From AC-32 sp038237925 (GTDB lineage Bacteria > Actinomycetota > Thermoleophilia > Gaiellales > Gaiellaceae), in assembly GCA_038237925.1 (NCBI GenBank), contig JBBRYF010000002.1:101542-165541 (forward strand): a DNA stretch of 64,000 nt, given 5' to 3'. Shown here piece by piece: positions 41,696 to 50,696 of this stretch (positions are counted from its first letter, which is position 1; every line of letters starts with the position of its first letter). The position numbers and the translations under genes are program-made. The notes under the pieces are model-generated. The model was not told the DNA's origin. It did no database searches and saw nothing but the letters and a program-made list of their open reading frames with translations.

Positions 41696-42754
41696 CTACT
41701 CGTCCACGGTCGCCGCGAGCCGCCCGAGGGCGCCTGCGAGGACGTCCACTGCCAGCTCGACGTCCTCGGCCGACGAATGCTCGTCCGGCGAGTGGCTGAT
41801 CCCGCCGTTCAGGCTGCGGACGAAGAGCATCGCGCTCGGGACGCCCGCCGTGGCCAGAACGCCTGCGTCATGCCCCGCGCCGGAGGCAAGCGCGACAGGC
41901 GACAGGCCGCGCCGCTCGAGCTCCTCCCACAGCACTAGCATCGGCCCGGGCGCCATCGCGACCGCCGCCGTCCGCGAGAGCTTCGCGGGCACCACCGCAC
42001 ACAGCCGCTCGAGCCGCTCGTCGTCGGGCGCGCGCAGGTCGAGGCTCAGCACCACTCGCCCAGGGATCACGTTCGATGCTCCCGGCTCGACCGCCAGCCG
42101 ACCGACCGTCGCGACCGCGCCGTCGACGGCCGCCGCCGTATTGCGGACCCGCAGCACGACCTCGGCCGCAGCGACGAGGGCGTCGTCGCGAGCCGCCATC
42201 GGCGTCGTTCCCGCATGGCCCTCGCGGCCCTGGAGCACGACCTCCCCTCGTGCGGTCGCCGCGATCCCCGTGACGACGGCGAGCGGAGCGCCCGCCGCGT
42301 CGAGCCGCGGGCCCTGCTCGACGTGCAGCTCGACGAATGCCGAAGGAACCCGCTCGAAGCCCGCGGCACACACCGCGCGCGAGCCGACGCAGCCGCGGCC
42401 GCTGCACCCCTCCTCGTCGCGGAAGGCCACCACCGCCAGCGTCCGCTCTTGCTGCCCCGCACGGGCGACCGCCTCGAGGCCGCCGACCACGCCGAGGGCG
42501 CCGTCCAAGCGCCCGCCGTGCGGAACCGAGTCGAGATGCGAGCCGGTCCAGACCTCCGCCAGGTCTGGACGTCGTCCCCGGAGCCGGCCGAAGAGATTGG
42601 CGGCGGCGTCGCTTTCGACCTCGAGCCCCGCCTCCCGCATCCAACCGGCGACGAGCGCGTGCGCCTGGTCCTCCTCCGGGCTCCCGCCGAGCCGGTTCGC
42701 GCCGGGGCCGCCGCCGATCGCGTAGAGCTCGTCGAGGCGCTCGCCGACACGCAC
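41696..42754 (-). CDS. allC: Allantoate amidohydrolase-like M20 hydrolase
   Basis: A 352-aa Zn-dependent amidohydrolase, shorter than the roughly 410 aa common in the family. Metal sites: GSHLDSVPHGGRLDGALGV, RDEEGCSG, FVELHVEQGP and the late ISHSPDEHSS. Members act on allantoate, ureidoglycine or N-carbamoyl amino acids; the purine locus favours allantoate. GTG start at 42754. Faces the ura/puu operon tail to tail. Confidence 0.85.
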   Translation of the reverse strand: MRVGERLDELYAIGGGPGANRLGGSPEEDQAHALVAGWMREAGLEVESDAAANLFGRLRGRRPDLAEVWTGSHLDSVPHGGRLDGALGVVGGLEAVARAGQQERTLAVVAFRDEEGCSGRGCVGSRAVCAAGFERVPSAFVELHVEQGPRLDAAGAPLAVVTGIAATARGEVVLQGREGHAGTTPMAARDDALVAAAEVVLRVRNTAAAVDGAVATVGRLAVEPGASNVIPGRVVLSLDLRAPDDERLERLCAVVPAKLSRTAAVAMAPGPMLVLWEELERRGLSPVALASGAGHDAGVLATAGVPSAMLFVRSLNGGISHSPDEHSSAEDVELAVDVLAGALGRLAATVDE

Positions 42755-42763
42755 AAGCGAACC

Positions 42764-43906
42764 CTACGACCGCAGCGGCCGGAGCAACTGCACGCCCGCC
42801 AGCGGGAACACGGCGGCGACGGCGAACCCGACGCGCCACGAGCTCGCCGCCACGATGGCCGCGAACGCCGGCGGCACGATCGCGCCGGCCGCAGCGAGCG
42901 CGCTCTGCTGCATCCCGAGCGCCGCGCCGCTGCGACTTGGTCCCGCGATCTCCGCAGCGGCCGTGAACGACAGCCCGTTCCACGCCATCGAGAGCCCACC
43001 GGCGAGCACGAACGCCGGAACGAGGACGACGAGCGGCGCAGCGAGCGCAATCGCCGCCACAGCGAGCGTGACGCTGCTGCCGAGGCCGACCAGGAGCAGC
43101 GGCTTGATCCGGGAGCCGACGCGGTCCGACCAGCGCCCTCCGCCGATCCGCAGCGCCGCGGCAACGATCTGCACGCCGCCCAGCACGCCGGCCGCCGCAC
43201 CGGCGGAGAGCCCGCGCTCGTCGTGCAGGAACAACACGAGGAAGCCGGTGATCGCCAGCTGGGCGACGAGGTAGAAGCTGCTCCCGGCACAGAGCAGCCA
43301 GAGCCGGCGATCCCGCAGCGTCGCCCCGAGCCCGCGCGGCTCGAGCACGTCCGCTTCCGCCTCGCGCTCGCGGATCACGGCGAAGCCAAAAACCGCCCCC
43401 AGGACGCACATCGCCGCCAGGAAGAAAAACGCCGCCCGTAACCCGAGCTGCGGCAGCACCAATGCCGCAACGAGCCCGCCGAGCGGGATCGCCGTCTGTC
43501 GCACGCCCAGGGCGAACCCGCGCTCGGCCGCCGGGAACCACTGCATCACCGCCCGCCCGCTCGCCGCGTTGACGCTCGCGCCGGCCGCGCCTGCCAGCCC
43601 GAGTAGGAGCACGAGCGTCCAGAACCCGCCCGCGTACCCGCTCGCGACCAGTGCGCCCGCGCACGCGACGAGGCCTGCGGCGAGCACGAGCCGCTCACCG
43701 ATGCGATCGGCGAGCAGGCCCCACGGCAGCAGGGTCAGGAGCGATCCGACCCAGACGCCGTCGAGCAGGACGCCCACGCGAACCAGGCTCAGGCCGTGCG
43801 CATCACGCAGCGCCGGCGCGAGCACCGGCAGGCCGATCAGGACCGCCGAGAACGACGTCTGGGCCGCGGTACCCGCGGCGAGCACCAGCCAGCGGTACCG
43901 GTTCAG
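42764..43906 (-). CDS. MFS transporter
   Basis: A 380-aa major facilitator with 12 transmembrane helices, starting NRYRWLVLAAGTAAQTSFSAV; loop 2-3 carries GLLADRIGERLVL. The only start that keeps all of helix 1 with its basic N-terminus is CTG 43906, which overlaps the aldehyde dehydrogenase TGA as CTGA; GTG 43885 would begin inside helix 1. Between allC and the aldehyde dehydrogenase, so it may carry allantoin or related compounds. Confidence 0.85.
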   Translation of the reverse strand: MNRYRWLVLAAGTAAQTSFSAVLIGLPVLAPALRDAHGLSLVRVGVLLDGVWVGSLLTLLPWGLLADRIGERLVLAAGLVACAGALVASGYAGGFWTLVLLLGLAGAAGASVNAASGRAVMQWFPAAERGFALGVRQTAIPLGGLVAALVLPQLGLRAAFFFLAAMCVLGAVFGFAVIREREAEADVLEPRGLGATLRDRRLWLLCAGSSFYLVAQLAITGFLVLFLHDERGLSAGAAAGVLGGVQIVAAALRIGGGRWSDRVGSRIKPLLLVGLGSSVTLAVAAIALAAPLVVLVPAFVLAGGLSMAWNGLSFTAAAEIAGPSRSGAALGMQQSALAAAGAIVPPAFAAIVAASSWRVGFAVAAVFPLAGVQLLRPLRS

Positions 43907-45375
43907 AGCCCGAACGGGTTGAACGGCTTCGGGCTCGTCGAGACGATCACGCTCTTCGTCTCGAGGTACGAATCGAGCGTCTCGAGCCCGAGTTCGCGAC
44001 CGAAGCCGGACTGCTTGTAGCCGCCGAACGGGATCCCCGGGAAGGCGGTGTACGGCATGTTGATCCCAACGGTGCCCGCCTTGATCCGCCGCGCGAGCCG
44101 GTGCCCGCGCGCGGGGTCGCCCGTCCAGACCGTCGCCATCAGCCCGTAACGAACGTCGTTGGCGATGCGAACCGCGTCCTTCTCGTCCTCGAACGGGATC
44201 ACGGTCACAACCGGCCCGAAGATTTCCTCCTGCGCGACGCGCATCGAGTTGTCGACCTGCGCGAGGACGGTGGGCGGGTAGAACGCGCCCTTGCCGTCGG
44301 GCGACTCGCCACCGGTGACGATCTCGGCGCCCTCCTCGCGGCCGCTCTCGACGTAGCCGTGCACGCGGTCGCGGTGCTCGCCGGAGATCAGCGAGCCGAC
44401 CTGGGTCTCGGCTTCGAGCGGGTCGCCGACCTTGAGGCTGGACGCGGCTTCGGCGAACCGGGAAACGAAGTCGTCGTAGATCGAGCTCTCGACGAGCACG
44501 CGCGAGCGCGCCTCGCAGCTCTGGCCGGCCGAGTAGTAGATCGACCAGACCGAGCTCGGGATCGCGTCCTCGAGGTTCGCGTCGGCGAAGACGAGGTTCG
44601 GGCTCTTGCCGCCGAGCTCGAGGATCAGGCGCTTGATCCCGTCGGCGGCGAGCCGCATGATCTCCGACCCCGTCGCCGTCGAGCCGGTGAACGCGACCTT
44701 CTCGACGCCGGGGTGCTTGACGAGATGCGCGCCGACCGTGGGGCCGGGGCCCGGGACGACGTTGATCGTGCCGGCTGGGAAGCCCACGTCCGTGGCGAGC
44801 TCGGCCATCCGCAGCGCCGAGAGCGGCGTCGCTGAGTCCGGCTTCAGCACGACCGTGCAGCCCGCGGCCAACGCCGGCGCGAGCTTCCACGTGGTCATCA
44901 TCAGCGGGTAGTTCCACGGCACGATCTGGCCACAGACGCCGACCGGCTCCTTCAGCGAGTAGTAGAGGAGCGAGCCGCCGACGGGGTTCGAGCGGCCGGC
45001 GATCGACGCGATCGCGGACGCGTAGAAGCGGAAGTTCTCGACCGCCTGTGCGAACTCGGCCTTGACCGACGAGATCGCCTTGCCGACGTTGCGCGCCTCG
45101 AGCTCGGCGAGCTCCTTGCGGTTCGCGACGAGGGCGTCGGCCAGCGCGTGCAGCAGGCGCGAGCGCTCGGTGGGCGCGGTCTTCGCCCAGTCGCCCTCGA
45201 GCGCGCCGCGCGCGGCTTCGACGGCACGGTCGACGTCCTGCTCGCTCGCCACCGCGACGACGGCCAGCGGCTCGCCCGTCGCAGGCTCGACGAGCTCGCG
45301 CGTCTCGCCCGAGACAGGCTCGACGGATTCACCGCCGATGAAGAGCCCGTACTCGCGTCCGGTCGCAACCGCCAT
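43903..45375 (-). CDS. NAD-dependent aldehyde dehydrogenase
   Basis: A 490-aa ALDH: KEPVGVCGQIVPWNYPLMM, general base region LILELGGKSPNLVFADA, nucleophile Cys in SAGQSCEARSRVLVES, and EEIFGPVVTVIPF. Closest in style to betaine-aldehyde/aminobutyraldehyde dehydrogenases. ATG 45375, divergent from a small gene. Physiological aldehyde unknown. Confidence 0.92.
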   Translation of the reverse strand: MAVATGREYGLFIGGESVEPVSGETRELVEPATGEPLAVVAVASEQDVDRAVEAARGALEGDWAKTAPTERSRLLHALADALVANRKELAELEARNVGKAISSVKAEFAQAVENFRFYASAIASIAGRSNPVGGSLLYYSLKEPVGVCGQIVPWNYPLMMTTWKLAPALAAGCTVVLKPDSATPLSALRMAELATDVGFPAGTINVVPGPGPTVGAHLVKHPGVEKVAFTGSTATGSEIMRLAADGIKRLILELGGKSPNLVFADANLEDAIPSSVWSIYYSAGQSCEARSRVLVESSIYDDFVSRFAEAASSLKVGDPLEAETQVGSLISGEHRDRVHGYVESGREEGAEIVTGGESPDGKGAFYPPTVLAQVDNSMRVAQEEIFGPVVTVIPFEDEKDAVRIANDVRYGLMATVWTGDPARGHRLARRIKAGTVGINMPYTAFPGIPFGGYKQSGFGRELGLETLDSYLETKSVIVSTSPKPFNPFGL

Positions 45376-45425
45376 CGGGGCCGGACGATACCGCGCAGCG
45401 GGCGCGAGCAGGGATACTGCGCTGC

Positions 45426-45677
45426 GTGAGCGACAACCTCGAGGTCCAGGCCGCGCGAATCCCTGACCGCGACCGGCTCCTGGCGGAACTGCGCGAGGCC
45501 GGGCTCGACGCCCATGCGGTCGACGAGGTCGGGATCGAGGTCCGGGTCGGCGACAACGCCGAGGAGATCACGGACGAGGTCTTCGCCCACGTCGAGTCGG
45601 TGACGATGCGGATCGGCGCAAACTTTGTGCCGATCAAGCACGACGGCGTGATCTACGTCCGCCCGCCGCTGAGTTAG
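45426..45677 (+). CDS. Small conserved-looking hypothetical protein
   Basis: An 83-aa acidic alpha/beta protein (DRDRLLAELREAGLDAHAVDEVGIEV, EEITDEVFAHVESVTM, KHDGVIYVRPP). No membrane segment, no known motif. GTG 45426 lies divergent from the aldehyde dehydrogenase with 50 bp between. Confidence 0.65.
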   Translation: MSDNLEVQAARIPDRDRLLAELREAGLDAHAVDEVGIEVRVGDNAEEITDEVFAHVESVTMRIGANFVPIKHDGVIYVRPPLS

Positions 45678-45738
45678 CGTCGGTCCTCTTCAGACGTCAA
45701 GCACACTGGCTCACGCGAACGAAGACGTCACCCGCAGC

Positions 45739-46386
45739 TCAGCGCATCGCCAGCACCCACTGGAAGGTCACGTCGCCCTCCGGCTCGCGGAACGTCACCA
45801 CCTCGTCGCGCAGGATCTCGAAGCCCGCCTCTCGCACGAGCCGCCTATTCGTCTCGGGCGGGAAGCTGGAGAAGAAGGTCGGAGCTCCCAGCCAGTCTCC
45901 GACCCACCTCTCCAGGTCGCTCGTCCCGAGGGCCGTCATCAACAGGCCGGACGGAACGAGCCAGTTGCGGATCCGCGCGAAGGTCGGCGCAAGCAGCTCG
46001 CGCGGCACGTGGTTGAACGCATAGAACGAGACGACCGCGTCGTAGGACTCCGGGTCGAGCTCGATCGACGTGAAGTCCGCCTCGATGAACTCGGCTTCCG
46101 GCACCGCCGCCCGAGCGCGGCGCACCTGCTCGGCGGAGACGTCGACGCCGGTCACCCGAAAGCGCGCGGCGAGGCGTTGCGTGTCGGGGACTCCCGCCCC
46201 GCAGCCGAGCTCGAGCACTCGCGCTCCCTCCGGCAACCGGGAGACGAGCTCTGCCTCCCACTCGCGTCGCGGATCGCCCACGATCCGATCGCGCCACTCG
46301 GCGAAGCGCCCGCCGATCGCGTCGTAGCCACGAGCCACGAGCTGGGTCCGCGGATCGCGCCGAGGCGGCGTTCTTCTCCCCCGCAA
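45739..46386 (-). CDS. SAM-dependent class I methyltransferase
   Basis: A 215-aa protein with motif I VLELGCGAGVPDTQ, motif II GVDVSAEQVRRAR and VVSFYAFNHVPREL. Substrate unknown. Start TTG 46386, 3 nt after the preceding stop; the first 15 residues are basic and may be dispensable. Confidence 0.85.
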   Translation of the reverse strand: MRGRRTPPRRDPRTQLVARGYDAIGGRFAEWRDRIVGDPRREWEAELVSRLPEGARVLELGCGAGVPDTQRLAARFRVTGVDVSAEQVRRARAAVPEAEFIEADFTSIELDPESYDAVVSFYAFNHVPRELLAPTFARIRNWLVPSGLLMTALGTSDLERWVGDWLGAPTFFSSFPPETNRRLVREAGFEILRDEVVTFREPEGDVTFQWVLAMR

Positions 46387-46389
46387 GAC

Positions 46390-47547
46390 TTACGCCGAAT
46401 GCGCCAGATCGGAGGGCAGCACTCGCTCCGTCAGCAGCTCGCGGAGGCGCGCCGCGTCGCCGCGAACATGCGCGTCGACGAGCTCGAAGCCCTGCCAGTA
46501 CAGGTGCTGGTATGCAGGCGACGGACTCGCCAGCTGCGAGGCGACGAGCTTGTCGAGGCGCGAGTCCGGCTGAAGTGACCAGGTCGCCGCGTACTCGCGA
46601 GCCTCTTCGGGCAACGCGCCGCGGTCGTGGAGCAGCATCGCCACGTTCGCGGAGACGGGCTGCAGCAGCCACCGCGCCTCGCTGACGCGTGAGCCGACGC
46701 CCGCGTCGTACTCGAACCCGAGCCGGCCGAGCAGCTCGGCGGCAAGCGACTGCCCCTCGCTCCCCGTGACGATCTCCGGCCCGACCTGGGCGATCCCCTC
46801 GGAGAGCACCGCGTCGGGCGACCAGAGCACGTCGATCGTCCGTTCGAGCTGACCGCGCGCTCGCACGAGGTCGACCTCCTGCCACGCCCGGTGCGTGTGG
46901 TGCCCGCCGTAGATCTCGTGTGCCGTCACGTAGACGAGATCGCTCGCCGGCAGAGGCAGGTCCGTGTTGAAGGAGATTCGCGTCCGCAACTCACCCAGAT
47001 AGTGCGCGTAGGCCGTCCACCGCTCGCCGGCCACGAGCTCCAACTCGAACTCCTCGCCGTCGGGCAGCCCGACCGTCCCGCGCGTCAGGCGCCGCAGCTC
47101 GGCGGCAGCGTCGCGCACCGCTTGCCCGAGCAGCTCGGGCGGGATCGTCGTCTGCTCGAACCAGCGCGCGTACCGCGCGCGGAGCTCCCCCGGCCCGGGC
47201 AGCGCCTCCTCCAAGATCGCGGCGGCGCGCCGGAACGACTCCTCGTCGTGCCAGCGCGGCTCGAGGTCGTAGACGAGCCGACCCTCTTCGGCGTAGTCGA
47301 GCCACTCGCCGGAGAGCTTGCGTGCGGTCGTGGCCAGCGACCGCACCTGCGCGGCCAACCACGGGTCGTCCTCGAGCTCGCCGACCAGCGCCTCGCCCTC
47401 CTCAGCGAGGGCGGCCGGCTCGCGCAGCTCTTCCGCCTCGACGCGCGCGGCCAGTTCGCGCGGGCCGTAGTAGAAGTCGACGAGGTCGTCGGAGTGCCGC
47501 CCCAGGCGGAGCGCCAGCTCGAGGTAACGCTCGACCGCGTCAGCCAC
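46390..47547 (-). CDS. DUF885-like metallopeptidase
   Basis: A 385-aa mostly helical protein with a zinc motif HEIYGGHHTHR near residue 210, matching the HExxPGHH of DUF885 peptidases, followed by an acidic region LSEGIAQVGPE. Such proteins are thought to be carboxypeptidases; target unknown. GTG start with an 8-bp overlap with the thiolase gene. Confidence 0.75.
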   Translation of the reverse strand: MADAVERYLELALRLGRHSDDLVDFYYGPRELAARVEAEELREPAALAEEGEALVGELEDDPWLAAQVRSLATTARKLSGEWLDYAEEGRLVYDLEPRWHDEESFRRAAAILEEALPGPGELRARYARWFEQTTIPPELLGQAVRDAAAELRRLTRGTVGLPDGEEFELELVAGERWTAYAHYLGELRTRISFNTDLPLPASDLVYVTAHEIYGGHHTHRAWQEVDLVRARGQLERTIDVLWSPDAVLSEGIAQVGPEIVTGSEGQSLAAELLGRLGFEYDAGVGSRVSEARWLLQPVSANVAMLLHDRGALPEEAREYAATWSLQPDSRLDKLVASQLASPSPAYQHLYWQGFELVDAHVRGDAARLRELLTERVLPSDLAHSA

Positions 47548-48712
47548 GCTCGAACAGGGCGGCCTGGCCCTGACCGACGCCGACGCACAGCGTCGCGAGG
47601 CCGTAGCGGCCGCCGCGGCGGCGAAGCTCGTGCAGCAGCGTCACGACCAGGCGTGCGCCGGTCATGCCGAGCGGATGGCCGAGGGCGATCGCGCCGCCGT
47701 TCACGTTCACCTTCGCCGGATCGAGGCCGAGCTCTCGGACCACTACCAGGCTCTGCGAGGCGAAGGCCTCGTTCAGCTCGACGAGGTCGAGCGCGTCGAC
47801 GCCGATCCCGGCTCGCTCGAGCAGCTTCCGCACCGCAGGCACCGGCCCGATGCCCATCACGCGCGGGTCGACCCCGGCGACGGCCGAGCCCACGAAGGCG
47901 CCGAGCGGCTCGACGCCAAGCTCGCGCGCCCGCTCCTCGCTCGCGATCACGAGCGCGGCGGCACCGTCGTTGATCCCGCTCGAGTTGCCGGCGGTCACCG
48001 AGCCGCCGTCACGGAACGCGGGCTTCAGTGCAGCGAGCTTCTCCGCGCTCGTGTCCGGCCGCGGATGCTCGTCGCGAACCGCGTCGCCGACCGGGACGAG
48101 CTCGTCGGCGAAACGGCCGGCCGCGTCGGCCGCCGCCCAGCGCTGCTGGGACTGGAGCGCGAACGCGTCTTGCTCCTCGCGCGTGACGCCGTAGCGCTCG
48201 GCCACGTTCTCGCCCGTCTCGCCCATCGACTCGAGCGGGAACTGCGCTTCGAGCCGCGGGTTCGGGAAGCGCCAGCCGAGCGTCGTGTCCCAGGCGGTCT
48301 GGTCGCCGCGCGGGAACGCCTTCTCGGGCTTCGCTATCACCGTCGGCGCGCGAGACATCGACTCGACCCCGCCCGCGACGAAGAGGTCGCCGTCGCCGGC
48401 GGCGATCGCATGGCAGGCGCCGACCACCGCCGAAAGGCCGGACGCACAGAGGCGGTTCACGGTCACGCCGGCCACAGACTCGGGGAGCCCGGCGAGCAAC
48501 GCCGCCATGCGAGCGACGTTGCGGTTGTCCTCGCCCGCCTGGTTGGCGGCGCCGAAGTAGACGTCTTCGATCTCGCCCCCGGGAACTCCAGCCCGCGAAA
48601 CCGCCTCTGCAATCACGAGCGCAGCCAGGTCGTCGGGCCGCTCGCCGGAGAGCGCGCCGCCGTACCGGCCTACCGGCGTGCGAACTGCGGAAAGGACGAC
48701 AGCGCGGGGCAC
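47540..48712 (-). CDS. pcaF: 3-oxoadipyl-CoA thiolase (PcaF/PaaJ type)
   Basis: A 390-aa thiolase. RTPVGRYGGALSGERPDDLAA, YFGAANQAGEDNRNVARMA, VNRLCASGLSAV with the nucleophile Cys, and the late GHPLGMTGAR and LCVGVGQG. The GxANQAGEDNRNVARM stretch is characteristic of beta-ketoadipyl-CoA thiolases, which end the phenylacetate and beta-ketoadipate routes. GTG start. Confidence 0.88.
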   Translation of the reverse strand: MPRAVVLSAVRTPVGRYGGALSGERPDDLAALVIAEAVSRAGVPGGEIEDVYFGAANQAGEDNRNVARMAALLAGLPESVAGVTVNRLCASGLSAVVGACHAIAAGDGDLFVAGGVESMSRAPTVIAKPEKAFPRGDQTAWDTTLGWRFPNPRLEAQFPLESMGETGENVAERYGVTREEQDAFALQSQQRWAAADAAGRFADELVPVGDAVRDEHPRPDTSAEKLAALKPAFRDGGSVTAGNSSGINDGAAALVIASEERARELGVEPLGAFVGSAVAGVDPRVMGIGPVPAVRKLLERAGIGVDALDLVELNEAFASQSLVVVRELGLDPAKVNVNGGAIALGHPLGMTGARLVVTLLHELRRRGGRYGLATLCVGVGQGQAALFERG

Positions 48713-48722
48713 CGCGCCAACG

Positions 48723-49550
48723 CTAGCCGACGAACTCGACCTTGACCGGGTGCTCGTAGGTGCCGAGCGCCTCGGCGCGCTTCAGCAGCTCGCGGACGGC
48801 CTGGCGGCCTTCCTCGCCGTAGTCGCACGTGAGGTCGTTCACGTACATACCGACGAAGCGGTCTGCGAGTTCGGTGTCGAGCCCGCGGCCGAACTGCATC
48901 GCGTACTCCATCGCCTCCTCGCGGTTGTCGAGGCCGGCCTGGATCGAGTCGCGCAGCACGTCGGAGAGCTCGAACAGGTTCTCGGCGCCGACGTCGCGCC
49001 GCGCCACGTTGGCGCCGAGCGGCAGCGGCAGCCCGGTCTCGAGCAGCCACCATTCGCCGAGGTCGACGACCTTCTTCAGGCCCTCGGCCTCGTAGGTGAG
49101 CTGGCCCTCGTGGATCAAGAGCCCCGCGTCGGCGCGGCCCGACTGCACCTCGTCGATGATCTGGTCGAACGGGACCGCGCGATACCGGAAGGAGCCGAGG
49201 CACATGCGCAGGACGAGGAACGCGGTCGTGAGCTCGCCCGGGACGGCGATCTCGACGTCGCGTGCCTCCGTAGTCGAAAGCTCTTCGCGGGCGACGACGA
49301 TCGGCCCGTAACCCGAGCCCATCGAGGCGCCGTGCGGGAGGAGCACGTACCGCTCCTGCACCAGCGGGTACGCGGCCAGGGAGATCGCCGAGACTTCGAG
49401 CTTGCCGTCGATCGCCCAGGTGTTCAGCGTCTGGATGTCGCGCAGCACGTGCTCGAACTCGAAGCGGCGCGGGTCGACCTCGCCCGAGGCGAGGCCCCAG
49501 AACATGAAGGCGTCGTCGGGATCCGGGCTGTGGCCGAGGCGGATCTGCAT
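48723..49550 (-). CDS. MqnD-like menaquinone biosynthesis protein
   Basis: A 275-aa protein with a periplasmic-binding-type fold but no signal peptide. MQIRLGHSPDPDDAFMFWGL and EVSAISLAAYP, GSGYGPIVVA, GRADAGLLIHEGQLTYE follow the MqnA/MqnD family, which acts in the futalosine route to menaquinone. MqnD (1,4-dihydroxy-6-naphthoate synthase) is the better fit. Other mqn genes are not here. ATG 49550. Confidence 0.78.
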   Translation of the reverse strand: MQIRLGHSPDPDDAFMFWGLASGEVDPRRFEFEHVLRDIQTLNTWAIDGKLEVSAISLAAYPLVQERYVLLPHGASMGSGYGPIVVAREELSTTEARDVEIAVPGELTTAFLVLRMCLGSFRYRAVPFDQIIDEVQSGRADAGLLIHEGQLTYEAEGLKKVVDLGEWWLLETGLPLPLGANVARRDVGAENLFELSDVLRDSIQAGLDNREEAMEYAMQFGRGLDTELADRFVGMYVNDLTCDYGEEGRQAVRELLKRAEALGTYEHPVKVEFVG

Positions 49551-49615
49551 CGAGCGCCGGAGGCTACCACCGGCGCTCCGGGCTGACTTGGGCAACCGCG
49601 CCGTAGACTGAACCG

Positions 49616-50047
49616 GTGGCGAAGCCGGGGTTGAGCGAGTCGATTCAGGACTACCTGAAGCAGCTCTACCACCTGCAGACGAGCGACGGCCGCGTCTCCG
49701 TGACGGCGCTCGCGCGGGAGCAGAAGGTCTCACCCGCGTCGGCCAGCGCGATGGTCAAGAAGCTGGCCGCGCTCGAGCTCGTCGAGCACGCACCGTACCG
49801 CGGGGTGCGGCTCACCCGCGCCGGCGAGAAGGTCGCGGTCGAGGTGATCCGCCACCACCGGCTGCTCGAGCTCTACCTCGCGAAGACGCTCGGCCTGGAC
49901 GTCGACTCGGTGCACGACGAAGCCGACCGGCTCGAGCACGTGCTCTCGGACGAGCTCGAGGCGCGGATCGACAGCGCGCTTGGGTTCCCGACCCACGATC
50001 CGCACGGGGACCCGATCCCGAACGCAGACCTCGAGTGGCCCAAGTAG
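49616..50047 (+). CDS. DtxR/MntR family metal-dependent regulator
   Basis: A 143-aa repressor: winged helix LSESIQDYLKQLYHL...VSVTALAREQKVSPASASAMVKKL and dimerisation/metal domain HHRLLELYLAKTLG, DEADRLEHVLSDELE. The SH3/FeoA-like third domain is absent, as in MntR. Probably senses Mn or Fe. GTG 49616, divergent from the MqnD-like gene. Confidence 0.9.
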   Translation: MAKPGLSESIQDYLKQLYHLQTSDGRVSVTALAREQKVSPASASAMVKKLAALELVEHAPYRGVRLTRAGEKVAVEVIRHHRLLELYLAKTLGLDVDSVHDEADRLEHVLSDELEARIDSALGFPTHDPHGDPIPNADLEWPK

Positions 50048-50066
50048 CGAGCCTCCGCGGTGTCTC

Positions 50067-50402
50067 TCATCTGCCGAAGAACCAGCGCTCGAGCGGGCGC
50101 AGCAGCTCGTCGCGCACGAAAGGCTTGACCTTCTCGTTGAGCCCATCCTGCTCCGAGACGCGGGCGTCGTCCTCGAGCGTCCCGTTCGCCGCCTCAAGCG
50201 CGTCGACGAGCTCGTAGCCCTGGAAGACGTAGTCGTCGGGGCGAGCGGCTTCGGACGGTCGGTGCTGCGGGTTGACCGCTCGACCGACCGCCCAGAGCGC
50301 ACCGGGCAGCCGCTCGATCCAGATCACGATCCGCTCGGCCTCGCCGCGGTCGTCGACGCCGAGGACCTCGCGCTCGGCAAAGCGAACCGAAGGCTTCCTC
50401 AC
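50067..50402 (-). CDS. Hypothetical protein
   Basis: A 111-aa soluble protein from GTG 50402: beta-rich start (VRFAEREVLGVDD, ERIVIWIERLPGALWAV), then a helical acidic-basic tail ending LLRPLERWFFGR. No family recognised. Divergent from the next small gene with 37 bp between starts. Confidence 0.6.
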   Translation of the reverse strand: MRKPSVRFAEREVLGVDDRGEAERIVIWIERLPGALWAVGRAVNPQHRPSEAARPDDYVFQGYELVDALEAANGTLEDDARVSEQDGLNEKVKPFVRDELLRPLERWFFGR

Positions 50403-50439
50403 GGGCTCGACTTTAGCGCGCGAGGATAGGATCGACCTC

Positions 50440-50694
50440 ATGGCCGGACGCCTCTCGAGCTTCTTGCGCAACCCGTTCTCGTTCCTGTTCGCGCGCTCTT
50501 CGCAGGAGGAGCGGCTCGCGGCGTACGTGATCCGGGAGCACGAGCGGGGGCGGCCGCTCGCCGAGATCCTCGACGACCCGTTCGTGCGCAACCGCGCGAC
50601 GCCGCAGGAGGTCGCGCGGCTCCTCGACGGGCCGGAAGTGATCCACGCCCTCGGCCACAGCGTCGTCGCGGCCGAGCAGGAGCGTTTGACCTAG
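50440..50694 (+). CDS. Hypothetical small helical protein
   Basis: An 84-aa protein: hydrophobic/basic start LSSFLRNPFSFLFARSS, then EERLAAYVIREHERGRPLAEILDDPFVRNRATPQEVARLL (landmarks only, residues about 23-62). The second part resembles short conserved actinobacterial proteins of unknown role. ATG 50440. Confidence 0.65.
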   Translation: MAGRLSSFLRNPFSFLFARSSQEERLAAYVIREHERGRPLAEILDDPFVRNRATPQEVARLLDGPEVIHALGHSVVAAEQERLT

Positions 50695-50696
50695 AG

